In this document: positions 46,485 to 56,690 of the stretch, piece after piece | Numbering within the stretch: the first letter of the stretch is position 1 | Layout of the letters: every line of letters starts with the position of its first letter | The notes under the pieces: model-generated | What the model was told of the DNA's origin: nothing | The model's input: the letters and a program-made list of their open reading frames with translations, nothing else | Database searches by the model: none | Program-made: the position numbers and the translations under genes | From: Scytalidium lignicola | Lineage: Eukaryota > Ascomycota > Leotiomycetes | Assembly (NCBI GenBank): GCA_002812745.2 | Contig: NCSJ02000154.1 | Span: 33,938-97,937, forward strand | DNA length: 64,000 nucleotides | Direction of reading: 5' to 3'

Positions 46485-48506
46485 TTACTTTTCTTGGTCA
46501 TTTGCTTGTTCCTTCTTCTTGTCCCCTCCCTCTTCATCATCGCTAGCACTCCCCACACTATAATGGTCTTGATGTCCTTCCACAGTGGGACTCTCCACGT
46601 GCAATTCATCCAGTTCACTTTCGTCAAAATCTGCGGCCTCCACATCTCTAGCAGCCCGCTTATTCCTCGCATTCTCCGACCAAACACCGCTTCTCCTTGG
46701 CATGCGGAATGAGAGAGGCTCTTCACCAAACAAGCCCTTATATCCAGCTCTTTGACGACGCTGTCTCCAGATAAAGTATCCCCATGCAATTGCAGCGACG
46801 ACCGCAATTATGAGAGCAATCTCTCCAGACTTGTAATAGGCCGACCATTTTGCTGCTTCTAGTTTGGACTGCTCTGCTTCTTCGGCAACAGTGCTGTTGG
46901 GATGGCCACCAACGGAGGTCTGCAATCCCTTTTCTCCGCCAATCCGACTGTCGGTTGGTATGCCCCCAATACTGGCAATATCAACGCCTATGAATCGATC
47001 CAGCATATCACGCGTACGCCTGGGGTAGTCGAACGGCACCATATGAGAAGAGTTGTAGAATAGGACGTAAGTCAGATTCCTGGCTTCCTGATAGAACCCA
47101 GCGAGTTCGCCTTCAAATTCCCACATCTGGCGGGGAGCCCAGTTACCAGGGGAGATCTCGAAGCCTTTACCACCATTCCATTCCAAGTTGCTAATGAGTT
47201 CTTCCGTTCCGATGTGGTTGCAAATAAAGTCAGACGCTCCAGAGAATAGAAGAGTCGGAACCTCCTTAAGAATCTCGGGGAGGATTTGTACCGAGGGCTT
47301 GGAGTTCCTAGCCTGGAAAGCACCGCTGACAGCACCGTTGCATTCAGTCCAACCAGTACGCTTCCCGGGTGTGATATGAAGAGCCTCAAGAACAGCCTGA
47401 CGACGAAGGTATGGCGTAACGTACATCAGGTCCGGAGGCCAATTCATACCGCAACTTGGAAAGCTATCCTTCAAGCGAACATCGTACATGTTTATGCATT
47501 GGTTTTCCCCATCCGGACCTTTTGTTTGTGTCACACGAAGTATTTCCATCAATATATTCTCACATTCCGGGATATCGACATGGTCTAGAGCGCCTTTCTC
47601 CTCCATAAGTTTGAGACAAACCGCTTGCTCTGCCTCCACTCTCTTCGCTGCGTCACTGCCCCTTTCTATCATGCCGGACTCGTATGCGAAAGACAGGTAT
47701 GCTTTATACTGCTCCTCCGGGGATATCCATCCGTTTCCAATCAGCAATCCTTCTAGATGCCATGGATGCTTTGGTCCAGCTTTGTTTCGATCAAGGATAG
47801 CCTTTGCGATGTATGGTATATGTTGGCCAGCATAAGACTCACCCGCCAAATAGAGCTACAGTTATCAGTAAACCAGCCTGGAAAAAATAAGAGATTTGAA
47901 CTCACATCATCATGCTCATATTCTGGGAAAAGAGCGAACCACTTCTCCAAGAACTGCACAAACTGATTGGCCATATCTGGCAATTCATGCACGTAGCTGT
48001 CTGTATCGACATAACTGAAGCCCGTTCCAACCGGATTATCGACGAACAGCAAATTGGCAAACTCATCCCAAGAGCCATCGTTATATTCCAACTGTAACCC
48101 GTCCTTCAATCGGTATGGCCCTATCTCCATCAGAGCACCATCTTCCGAGCTACAACCAGGTCCACCGTTTAACCATATAACCGTTCGTTGTCGATTTGCA
48201 ATATGTCTATTTTGAAAGTGCCAAAAGAAAAGGTTGCCGTGATGTTCCGGGGAAACTTCTACGTGTCTTCGAGTCACAATCAGTATAATTCAGCGAGGGA
48301 GGATGCGCCGACTAGACCTACCCAGCATGCATTTTCAGCAGTGGACCTGGAGGAGCCCCGGGCAGATCATGGACGAAGTAATCCGCAGCCGTCTTGTCTG
48401 CTCGGGACACCGAAGGCAGACATGATAAGGCCAGTAAAGTCGTCAACAGGCCGTCGGCAACTCCCCTGCCCTGAAGGCTATTTCGGGGAGATGTGAAGAG
48501 TCGCAT
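46485..48506 (-). CDS. KEX1: Pheromone-processing carboxypeptidase Kex1
   Basis: Exons are 48322-48506, 47906-48266 and 46485-47855; 638 residues. The N-terminal hydrophobic segment ([18 protein letters not shown]) is a signal peptide. Catalytic triad: Ser189 in AGESYAG, Asp391 in [12 protein letters not shown] and His453 in [12 protein letters not shown]. The oxyanion region is [21 protein letters not shown] single membrane segment at about 527-545 ([18 protein letters not shown]) is followed by an acidic cytosolic tail, the Kex1 layout for the late Golgi. It trims Lys/Arg from the ends of Kex2-cleaved precursors such as alpha-factor. The start ATG at 48506 was chosen because upstream sequence in frame lacks a signal-like part. 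Confidence 0.96.
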
Positions 48507-49406
48507 CTTGGAATGAGTCTCCTGGAGGCAAGAGATGCTATTGCTGTCGCGGGTGCGCGATCGTTGTCGACACACTCATGTGCACGGGAGGGTGTGGTGT
48601 AGTGAAGGGGTGGATGGAACTTGTAAATCTGGCCTAGAGCTGTAAGATTCAAAGAAACAGCGCCAAGGCGACCGTTTTAGCGACCAAAAATAGCAACGCC
48701 GATATCTTCAAAGGTTGCACGACGTTGTGGATATTTTGATGATCTAGAATTAGAGATATACGGCTGGTCAATAGGCTTATCGATGATTTTCTTTGTACGT
48801 CTTTAATTGTTGAGGATGGCGGGTTAACTATTTACAGTAGAAGGGTCTGGTTATTCCTGAAATTGCCGGATCGGGATGGCGTAAGCTTTTGCGACTGGTG
48901 GGGCCCCTACCTCCTTCCTTGCTAGCCACTCTTGGCTTAATGACTTCTGGCCTGGCTCTGGCCATCGGCTGGCAGATCATCCGCCTGGACGTCTTGGCAG
49001 GCATTCTCGACCCTTAACCTGTAGAAGTCAAAGTTGATGTTTCAGCGACGCTTCTTCTTGAGACGACGCATCACTTAATTATAGGTCTATCTTCAAACCG
49101 CTCTATTTTTGGGACAGCAACAGCACCTTACTGGCCTAGTAGCTATGTCAATACCCAATTACCAGAGGCAAGAATGATTCAGTCGTCGTGAGCTATCCCG
49201 GTTCTCCGGTGACTTCCCTTCCCTTCCCGCCTTTGCTGCTTACTCTCCTGGGAATTTCATTTTGTAGAATATTTCTTAATCTTCCCGTGATAGCTTACGA
49301 CTTGAGACGGTGTTGAGACAGTACGCATTCTATTCTCAGTAGCGTCAAAAACAGTCCCTGGTGCTATTGCAGCCGCATAAGACGACGTTGCAAAGTCTGG
49401 CCAGCG
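48507..49406. other. KEX1 upstream region / SFM1 3' flank
   Basis: About 900 bases, no gene seen. Includes the SFM1 3' UTR and KEX1 promoter. Confidence 0.55.
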
Positions 49407-50236
49407 TCAAAACAAGTCACCAAACCCCTTCTCTGAGTCCTTCTTTATGAGTTCTACCATGCCCTGGATATTTGTTGGTTCATTCCAGTCTGTTACTATG
49501 TATAGAAAGACTTACCTCAGGCATTATTGGCTGGCCATTTTGGTCTTTCACATATCGGAATGGCATTTCGGTGCTCTCATTCTTACTTACCCGAAGTTCT
49601 GGGTAATCAATATACGGAATCTTCTCGAGTGGAACTGTAGCAACCTTTCAGCTCATGTTATAGTAAGCATCCAGTAGCTCTCACTCTTGTCCTGGACAAC
49701 TAGTCTCGTGACTCGCACGGCTGTGTCTGTAGTCAACTGTACTGGGCCAAGACGGCGACCTTCGAATCCTTTCTTTCTTAATTCGGATGTCCTGTCTTTA
49801 AGGAATTAGTATCATTACCGGGTCTGTCGCTAGAGAAATGATTGTAGTACCTCGTGGAGGATCATCTCCTGTATCGAGTTAGTCCAGCACAGCACATGAA
49901 GTCGACAAATCAAAGGACCATACCCAGTATCCCGCCAAATAGGAAGACATCGAAGATATCACCATCTTCTGGGCTCAATTCCTGCTTTGCGGAGGGATCA
50001 AGGAGACACACTCGGCTCTTATCTTCTGCATACAGGGATTCTACACTTCTCGCATCTGCTGTGAAACCAGGCACGCTACTCAAAGCCTCTGGAAGCTTCA
50101 GCGCAGCCGGTACTGACGATAAGCAGAATGTGGCTCCCGAATCACGGGATTCCTTGGCAATCGTCTTATACTCTAACTCAGACCAAGGGCCCAACTCTTC
50201 ATCCAGATGCTCTACCAGGTAAGCCTTGCCTGCCAT
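49407..50236 (-). CDS. SFM1: Protein arginine methyltransferase Sfm1 (SPOUT fold)
   Basis: Five exons: 49924-50236, 49851-49868 (18 nt), 49685-49795, 49516-49634 and 49407-49463; 205 residues. Each junction keeps phase and rebuilds known Sfm1 sequence: FGGILG plus DDPPR plus DRTSELRKKGFEGRRLGPVQ, then LTTDTAVRVTRLV, then IPLEKIPYIDYPELRV, NESTEMPFRYV, and finally GMVELIKKDSEKGF. Start MAGKAYLVEHLDEE is family-like. In yeast, Sfm1 monomethylates Arg146 of ribosomal protein Rps3, before its import. The tiny second exon encodes most of the DDPPR turn of the SAM-binding knot. Divergent with IGO1. Confidence 0.92.
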
Positions 50237-51620
50237 GTTTTCTGTGAATGCAGAAATGGACACAAGGGGACTCCAAATTTGTCCAAGGAAAGACCCTTCT
50301 GGCAGGGATTGTCGGTCAGACTTACAACGAATCGGAAGCACTTGCTACTTTCCTAGATCAAGGGATAACAAGTAGTCAGCTTCCAGCAGCGGGGTAGGGC
50401 GAGCTTCAAATCCGTACGGTAAGTGTCACCGTACAACCGGCCGAGGATAATTAGAACGTTGCCGGCTTGGTTTTTGGCGGAAGGGCCAATGCAAGCCCGT
50501 CTTTGAGAATAATGGGAGGTTTTCGATTGAGAGTGGATGAGAAATCGTATGACGACCACGAGCAGCTCTCTCCCAATACTAAGACTGCTCTGCTACTTGG
50601 GGTCTTGTGATAATGAGTGGCCCAATGGAAGTTGTGCGCCAAAGATAATCGTTCTGCGTGCTGCGTGCTCCGTGCTACTGTACAGTACAGTTACAGTGTG
50701 TAGCAAGCCGAGGCGAGGGTCCTGGACTCTGGACTGCTGGACTGCTGGATTGCTGAATAAACTTTTCATATGGCGGCCCCTGCTTTTGCACCGTGGAGAG
50801 CTAAATCTCCTTCTGTGCCAGTGGGAAACGCTCGTGTGGCTGATCTAGGGCACAAACTACGTCATTGATAGGCTAGCACCCTCGTGATGAATCAAGCGTC
50901 ATCGGCGAATTAAGCAGACTCTATGTAGTTGCGTAGAGTGCGGTCCAAAAGCCTGTGCAGTTGTCAGGCTTAATAAGGGGAAGCAAATTTGCCGGTATTT
51001 GGGATGTGTTTATTTACCCTCCTGCAGCAAGAAAGATGCTAGCAAAGAGGTTGTGTGCTGTGAAAGTTCATGCGTGGTGGTGGTAGGCCCATTCCTCTCT
51101 TCCCAAGCCTGCCCGGCAACCCCACCATGCCGGCCCTGTCTTGGCCCCAAGTTGTTAGCGTGCTCGCTCCGTTGTTGCGTCGAGTTCCAGAATCCCCCAC
51201 CGTATTTGCACCACCGCAACGCCCAGTCCAAACCTCTACCCGTCCGGCTCTTGCATTTTCTCTCTCGAACTTGGAGCCTCTGCGAAGTAATCTTGCTGCA
51301 TAAGATACCAGTCTAGAAAGCCGTGGCTTGAATTCCACACTGCCGAGAAGTTGGAGGCCAGTCTAAGGGCTCGCGTGTCGATCGGCCATCGGACCCAATT
51401 GTGCTTGCTGTTGTGCCACAACTTGAACGACCAGGACCCTTGATATAGTCCTGTTAGGTTGTTTTGACAACGACCAGGAAGGCAACGCAGAAATCACCAT
51501 ACCGGAGAGCCATCTTCCGACCCAATCTCAACCCGTGCAGAAGCAGACTAAACAAAACACCCTCTACTTACCTTTGTAACGTTCATTTTTTTNACGTCAC
51601 ATCGAAACAGAAAGTTCACG
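50237..51620. other. Divergent promoter region (SFM1 / IGO1)
   Basis: 1.4 kb, with the palindrome TGTACAGTACA at 50679-50689 and an imperfect GGACTGCT repeat at about 50721-50755. N at 51593 follows a T run. No gene is supported. Confidence 0.55.
50679..50689. promoter_or_regulatory. Palindrome TGTACAGTACA
   Basis: Identical to the copies at 18426 and 63048; 443 bases before the SFM1 ATG and 932 before IGO1. Confidence 0.35.
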
Positions 51621-52140
51621 ATGAATCCCCACCAAAAGAACAAAATCGATATCAACGTATGCATTTCTCTTTCTCCTGGCATTATGTATCCTGTCCTCTG
51701 AACTAACTCTTCTCCTCCACTAGTCCCTTTCTCCAGACGAGCAGCGTCTGTTCCGCCTCTATGGCAAGCTACCCTCCAAATCCGATCATCTAGCAAAGCA
51801 CCTCAAAGAGCGCAAATACTTCGACTCGGGCGACTACGCACTCTCCAAGGCCGGCAAGGCCAGCTCCGTTGACACAGGCAGCGTTGGATCACAGCATCCT
51901 TCTCCTGAGAACATACCCCACCTATCGTCCCAGGGTTTCTCCAACCCCGCACAAACCCTTAGCGGTAATGGCAGTATCGGTGTTAACGGGATGCAGAGTG
52001 GAAGTCCTGTGAAGGAGAGTAGTTTCCTGGCCAGAGAGACAAGTGCAGACGAGCTGGAGGAGAATAACAAGACTACCAATAGACACGCTTCTAGCATCAG
52101 TCCTCCAGCAGTCAATGAAGGTATTCCCATCAGAAGATAG
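51621..52140 (+). CDS. IGO1: Endosulfine family protein (Igo1/ENSA)
   Basis: Exons are 51621-51656 and 51724-52140; 150 residues. The hallmark is KYFDSGDYALSKAG with Ser47 as the Rim15/Greatwall target; upstream is LSPDEQRLFRLYGKLPS. The C-terminal two-thirds are disordered. Phosphorylated Igo1 inhibits the PP2A-B55 phosphatase and is needed for quiescence and mRNA protection on nutrient loss. A possible extra donor (gtattc near 52121) leaves the last residues slightly uncertain. Convergent with MYG1. Confidence 0.93.
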
Positions 52141-52685
52141 ATTTGGAGATTAGGACATGTTTACGAGATGGAAGGAATGTTTATGATGTGGACGAGCACT
52201 GGGTTCTTGATTTGAAGGCAAATTGGCGTTTTTGGCTTCCTCAATGGCTATCTGTGGGATGCGGGCCGTTTTTTTTATTATTGATTTTTATGTTGCGCTC
52301 TTTTTTCTTGGTATGTGATTTACACAACAACCTGTAAATGTTTGCTGGTAAAATGTTAGCTGCTATGGCAACAAAAGATTAACCAAGTTTCGCATTGGAG
52401 CTTCTTCAATTCTGCCATTTGCGAATCTCCCATTTTGTCTAAAAATGCTTATGAACTGTACTATTCCCCGCCACAGAATATTGTGTAACACAGCCTATAA
52501 TGGGGATTAATGCCTGCCTCGTTGCACCACCAACGCCTATCCCTCCCATTCCTATCTTCCATAGCCCCTTTTTTCTTGTTTATATCTCTTCTCTTTTTCC
52601 TTGTTACCACGATGACGCTTCTTCGTCTATCAGTGATGGTGATTTTCTGCCCATTGGATCCGCACAGAAACATCCGTTCGTTATA
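52141..52685. other. Convergent 3' intergenic region
   Basis: T-rich and otherwise featureless; no gene is seen. Confidence 0.6.
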
Positions 52686-53738
52686 CTAATTCCCCAGTGC
52701 CTTCTGTGCCATTATCTTTGCCCCGTCAAACGTCTTGTTCCCTCCGATAAACCCAGCAGCATGAACAAAGACACAGCCATCTACACCACATATCCCATCT
52801 AGCTTCTCATCTCTGAAGCCCCTCCAAGCCTCTGGCAGCGGCTTTCTACTCTCGAAGGAGTCTTTGCTCACAGGGACACACTGAATCCTCCACTTCGCAT
52901 CTGGGGTTGGCTTCTCGGGATAAAGAACGTACACAACCTTTGCTTGGCCTCCGTCCTCGTCCTCAAGAGTGTAGAGATGATCTTTCCAAGGAACAGACTG
53001 GCCATCGAAGACTAATATTCGCCCTTCTGAGTCATATTCCTGTCGTTTAGCGTACGCTGCACGAACAATATCTCTAGCAGGAAGCCATGACTTTGTATAG
53101 TAATCCAGGTCCCTAGAGAACTCCTCTCCAATCCGCTTGCTGGCAGTCAAGAACTTCTCATCCTCCTGCTGTTGTGCTAAGACTGGGTCTGAAGACACAG
53201 GATCATTCCAGTTGGGATTTAACCTGCCCACCATAGCACCTAGCGAGAACCCTCCATCGCTGAACTTTTTCTCTAAACCAGCTGCTGTGATGCCCTTAGG
53301 ATCGTAAACCGAGATGCCATTATCGTGAGCATCCAAGGCCTCGATGAAGTTCTCGTAGATCTTGTTGAAGATGACATTCACTTCAGGCGCATCCTCTGAG
53401 ACACCTAGATGCTGTGCAATAATGGCCTTACCGAAGTGCAGGTAAACCAGGCCTGCAGAGGAGAGCTTGGTGGGGCGGTTGGGGAAGGTGGTGTTGAAGG
53501 TGCGCTGATGGTGATCGTACCGATTCGCGGCCGGATCGTACTCCCCACCGACATCAACTACTGTGTGGCAGGTCTGGAGGAGCGCTGGATCGCGTGTACG
53601 AATGAGTCGGGAGCTTTGGTAGGTGGGCAAGAGACGGAGCATGTAAACGGCGAGAGCCTCGTCCGCGTGAAAGTGGCCATTGTGGGTGCCGATGGCGATG
53701 CCCTCGGTCTTCAGTCGTTTTGCTGCTACTTCCGCCAT
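52686..53738 (-). CDS. MYG1: MYG1 family DHH-type phosphoesterase/exonuclease
   Basis: Single exon, 350 residues from ATG 53738. DHH-superfamily motifs are visible: GTHNGHFHADEALAVYMLR, VDVGGEYDPAANRYDHHQRT, LSSAGLVYLHFGK and DAHDNG. The end FVHAAGFIGGNKTFDGAKIM is the family C-terminal signature. MYG1 is a 3'-5' RNA exonuclease described in both nucleus/nucleolus and mitochondria. A basic KRLKTEG lies at residues 7-13. An in-frame ATG at 53762 would add eight residues (MFRQNLTK). Divergent with the region before ICE2. Confidence 0.94.
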   Translation of the reverse strand: MAEVAAKRLKTEGIAIGTHNGHFHADEALAVYMLRLLPTYQSSRLIRTRDPALLQTCHTVVDVGGEYDPAANRYDHHQRTFNTTFPNRPTKLSSAGLVYLHFGKAIIAQHLGVSEDAPEVNVIFNKIYENFIEALDAHDNGISVYDPKGITAAGLEKKFSDGGFSLGAMVGRLNPNWNDPVSSDPVLAQQQEDEKFLTASKRIGEEFSRDLDYYTKSWLPARDIVRAAYAKRQEYDSEGRILVFDGQSVPWKDHLYTLEDEDGGQAKVVYVLYPEKPTPDAKWRIQCVPVSKDSFESRKPLPEAWRGFRDEKLDGICGVDGCVFVHAAGFIGGNKTFDGAKIMAQKALGN

Positions 53739-54236
53739 CTTTGTGAGATTTTGACGGAACATACAATAATAGTATAGTTGCGTTGAAAGTTGGTCTGTGG
53801 TGGTGTCGTTTAGAGGGGTCGTGGAGTGGGTAAATTTTAGCAGAATTGTCAGCCTCATGCAAAAGCTCAAGTCACTTTTATGTTATGTCGATTTATTTTA
53901 TGTCGACATGACATATTCTTCATTACAAGGCTATAAAGTAGCTAAGAGGCGCAGAGTAGTAGCAACACCGAACATAGTTCCAGGTGTATTCCAATCAATG
54001 AATGAATCAAGTTTCATGCCTTTATGTAGATTATGTGATAATTAACATCTGCGACACTTTTTTGGCTTAGTCTTGCCGCTTGCTGGTCTGATACAGTATG
54101 TGCAAGCCACATGTGCTGTGGCGGTGAATTCGCAGACATAAGTACTTGCCGTATTCACAAACCCTCACTATGACATCCAAGAGTGTATGTATACTGTCTG
54201 TCTGTATACATGTACTTTCTACAACTACTTCTTAGG

Positions 54237-54260
54237 CTTGACCTTGACCTTGACCTTGAC
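54237..54260. repeat. CTTGAC x4
   Basis: Four perfect tandem hexamers. On the minus strand they lie in a 20-codon frame with a VKVKVKVKPKK end. Confidence 0.9.
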
Positions 54261-54475
54261 GTGTCGACCGGAGAACTCGAGGAGCATTTAAACACACCAT
54301 CCGCGTTTTAACCGCGTGCTAATACGCACCACGAATATGCTGCTGCCACAGCCGTTAGTTAGCTGCTTCCTTTGCACCGGCGGTGTGCAAAGGAGAGGGA
54401 GCACATAAGCTTTGCCCGCGAGTTGCAGGACATGAAGGCGGTAAAGAACACTCACGATGCACAAAAACTGCAGAA

Positions 54476-54715
54476 TTAGACCCGAGGGTACTTCGCTACG
54501 GGTACCGCCCTCGCGCGCCTAGGCAGAAACCGGTTTAGTGCATCTCGTGGGGAGAGACCAACGAAATTATTAGCTTTACTCTTAGTTTGGCATGTGCTGG
54601 CCTTTTGTGGGTGCTGCTTGTATCTTCCTCTTTTCTTCACGACCCTGAAGAAGCCTTTGTTCAAGAGTTGTCGATATTCCTGAGCTTCCTCTGTGAAGTC
54701 GTCTAGATCCTGCAT
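54476..54715 (-). CDS. Possible 79-residue hypothetical protein
   Basis: ATG-to-TAA frame starting MQDLDDFTEEAQEYRQLLNK, with a basic middle (VKKRGRYKQHPQK) and a basic end (RFLPRRARAVPVAKYPRV). The acid-to-basic pattern is unlike the low-complexity ORFs nearby. No family is recognised and it has no neighbour with which it could be spliced convincingly. It could be a chance frame. Confidence 0.25.
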   Translation of the reverse strand: MQDLDDFTEEAQEYRQLLNKGFFRVVKKRGRYKQHPQKASTCQTKSKANNFVGLSPRDALNRFLPRRARAVPVAKYPRV

Positions 54716-55294
54716 CTCCCCTCAAAGTTGGCCCGGCAGTGCGTCCAGTGCCTGCGAGATCCCCCCCCAGAGCCCACGACCTCTTAGGGCCCGATAGGAT
54801 TGCCTGTTATCAGACCCCAGTCGTCGCCAGCACGCGACTACAGGAACCATTGGCTTGCAAGAACAACCACTTCCAAGAAAAATCCGCAAGGCAGCCTCTG
54901 CCTCGAACACGCATTTTCGTCCCAGGGGCAACTCGCCTGGGCCCAAATACCTCAGCATCAAACCATCGCACCAGAAATCGCATTTGAAGAGGCAGCAGGA
55001 CACTCTTGTTTGCTCCTCTGTAGCGGACCGAATCTCGCTAGGATAGATAGATTAGGAATTTCCGCATCTGGGCTGATAACGAGAGATCCCTCGGGTCGCC
55101 AGCTGGCTTCATCTCAGCACACACTTCTATACGTTGGAGCTCCATTTTCTGGACTCATCCACCGAGATAGCAACAGCTTCACGCGCCTATTCTATCTGCA
55201 AAGGCGGGAAGCCAGCCGTTCCCGCACTTAACCCTTCTACTACTGATATCACGCTGGGCGCGACCTACCCTTCGCTTCCGCGCCCACTGCGCTG

Positions 55295-56690
55295 ATGTGG
55301 TTAATCCGCGTTCTGTCCTCCACCATCTTCCTCCTTTCGATCGTCCTCTCGATACCAATAGCCTTCGATGCCGGTGGTCGAGATTGTGGGCTGGCTTACT
55401 CGCTTTCCCTCTTCTATTTTTATTGCTTCTACTCGATCCTAAAGCTAGCTACACCCGATAATTCGAAAACAAGATGGGCGCTGGTGAAGTTGGTAGGATT
55501 CGCGCAATGGATCCTGCTGCCGGGGTTGTTAATATGGAGCATGAATAGGTTCGCAGTGGATGCGAGTAACAGTGGAGATTGGGTTGCGAGAACTTTTGAC
55601 GGAAAGAGAGCACAATTTGCTGGGATTCAGGAGTGGCTCCTGGGATCGGGTGGGCTGGCAGAAATGTTGACAATTGGAACTTGGGACAAAGTGCTCCGAT
55701 ATTCAACTCCATTCTTCCAGCTTGCCGAAGGCTTCTGCAGCCTGTTGGTGATACAAGCCGCTGGACAGATCACGAGGTGGCTAGTGAATCGGGGACGAAG
55801 TGATACCTGGATGGTATGTAGTTTCTCATGCTTTTACTTTTGCCTATTGCCTTTTATTTTTCTCCTTTTAAGACATTCCAGAGTTAACAATATTATAGAT
55901 CACGTTGCTTGTTCTGTCAGCTTCGATCATCTCTAGCTCCGTGTATTTCCTTTTCCGGATCACCAAGTTTCCAGCAGTCGGCAATGTTGATGCCGCATTA
56001 ATAGGAGTCACCATCACCTGTGCCGTATTTCTCTGTGCATGGGGAATCGGGAGTGGGAGAGGAAACCCCGTGGAGAGCTCTCTACTCTTCGCATATGTGG
56101 TGCTCTGCATCTACCAGATCTTCACTGATTATCTACCCGCATCGACCGAGACGCCCGAGCCACCTAGCCAACCCGAATTCCCACCATTCCCCCCAATTAT
56201 TATGGCGTCATACTCCACCCTTATCTACGTTCTATCAACGCTCCCCTCGGCGGTCCATTCAGGGTTCACCTTCCTCTATGCAGCCTTCCAGACCGTTACC
56301 CCATCAATCATCATATCTTTAGCGTACCGCATCTTCGTCTTTTACGCTGCAACACGGATCATTCCCGCGGTTCGCGAATCTGGAGCGAGAGCCTTATCGC
56401 AGGAACCTAGCCTGGATGATGCCGATGGAGCAGGCAAGGTTATGGGGCTGTTGAGCTGGTTCAGCCCCTCTATCCTGGTGGCAGTCTATACCAGCCTCCT
56501 GCTGCAACACTTCTCAGCAACCTCTACTGGTGCTCCTGAAGAGTGGTGGGTCATGCAAGGTGGCTCGGCTGGGGGTAACATTTGGCGATGGATCAATGTA
56601 ACTGGCACCATGGGTTTATATGCTCTAGAGCTATACCTGGGCAAGGAAGATATGGAAGGCTCACTGACGGGTCATTGGAAGAGCGACTGA
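55295..56690 (+). CDS. ICE2: ER membrane protein Ice2
   Basis: Exons are 55295-55813 and 55899-56690; 436 residues. It is a very hydrophobic multi-span protein with about ten membrane segments, starting MWLIRVLSSTIFLLSIVLSI. Family landmarks: AFDAGGRDCGLAYSLSL, TPFFQLAEGFCSLLVIQAAG and GNIWRWINVTGTMGLYALEL. In yeast, Ice2 shapes cortical ER, links lipid droplets and ER, and was reported to restrain the Nem1-Spo7/lipin pathway. Tandem with AIM34 after a 1.7 kb gap. Confidence 0.95.

Larger units (their letters stand above)
53739..55294. other. Long divergent region (MYG1 / ICE2)
   Basis: 1.55 kb. Contains a fourfold CTTGAC repeat at 54237-54260, a weak minus-strand ORF at 54476-54715 and overlapping shadow ORFs at 54739-55231. 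No strong gene. Confidence 0.5.

Noticed and set aside
54800..55231. 143-codon ORF before ICE2
   Set aside because: Several overlapping frames of similar length are open here; composition suggests chance, and it is more likely the ICE2 leader.
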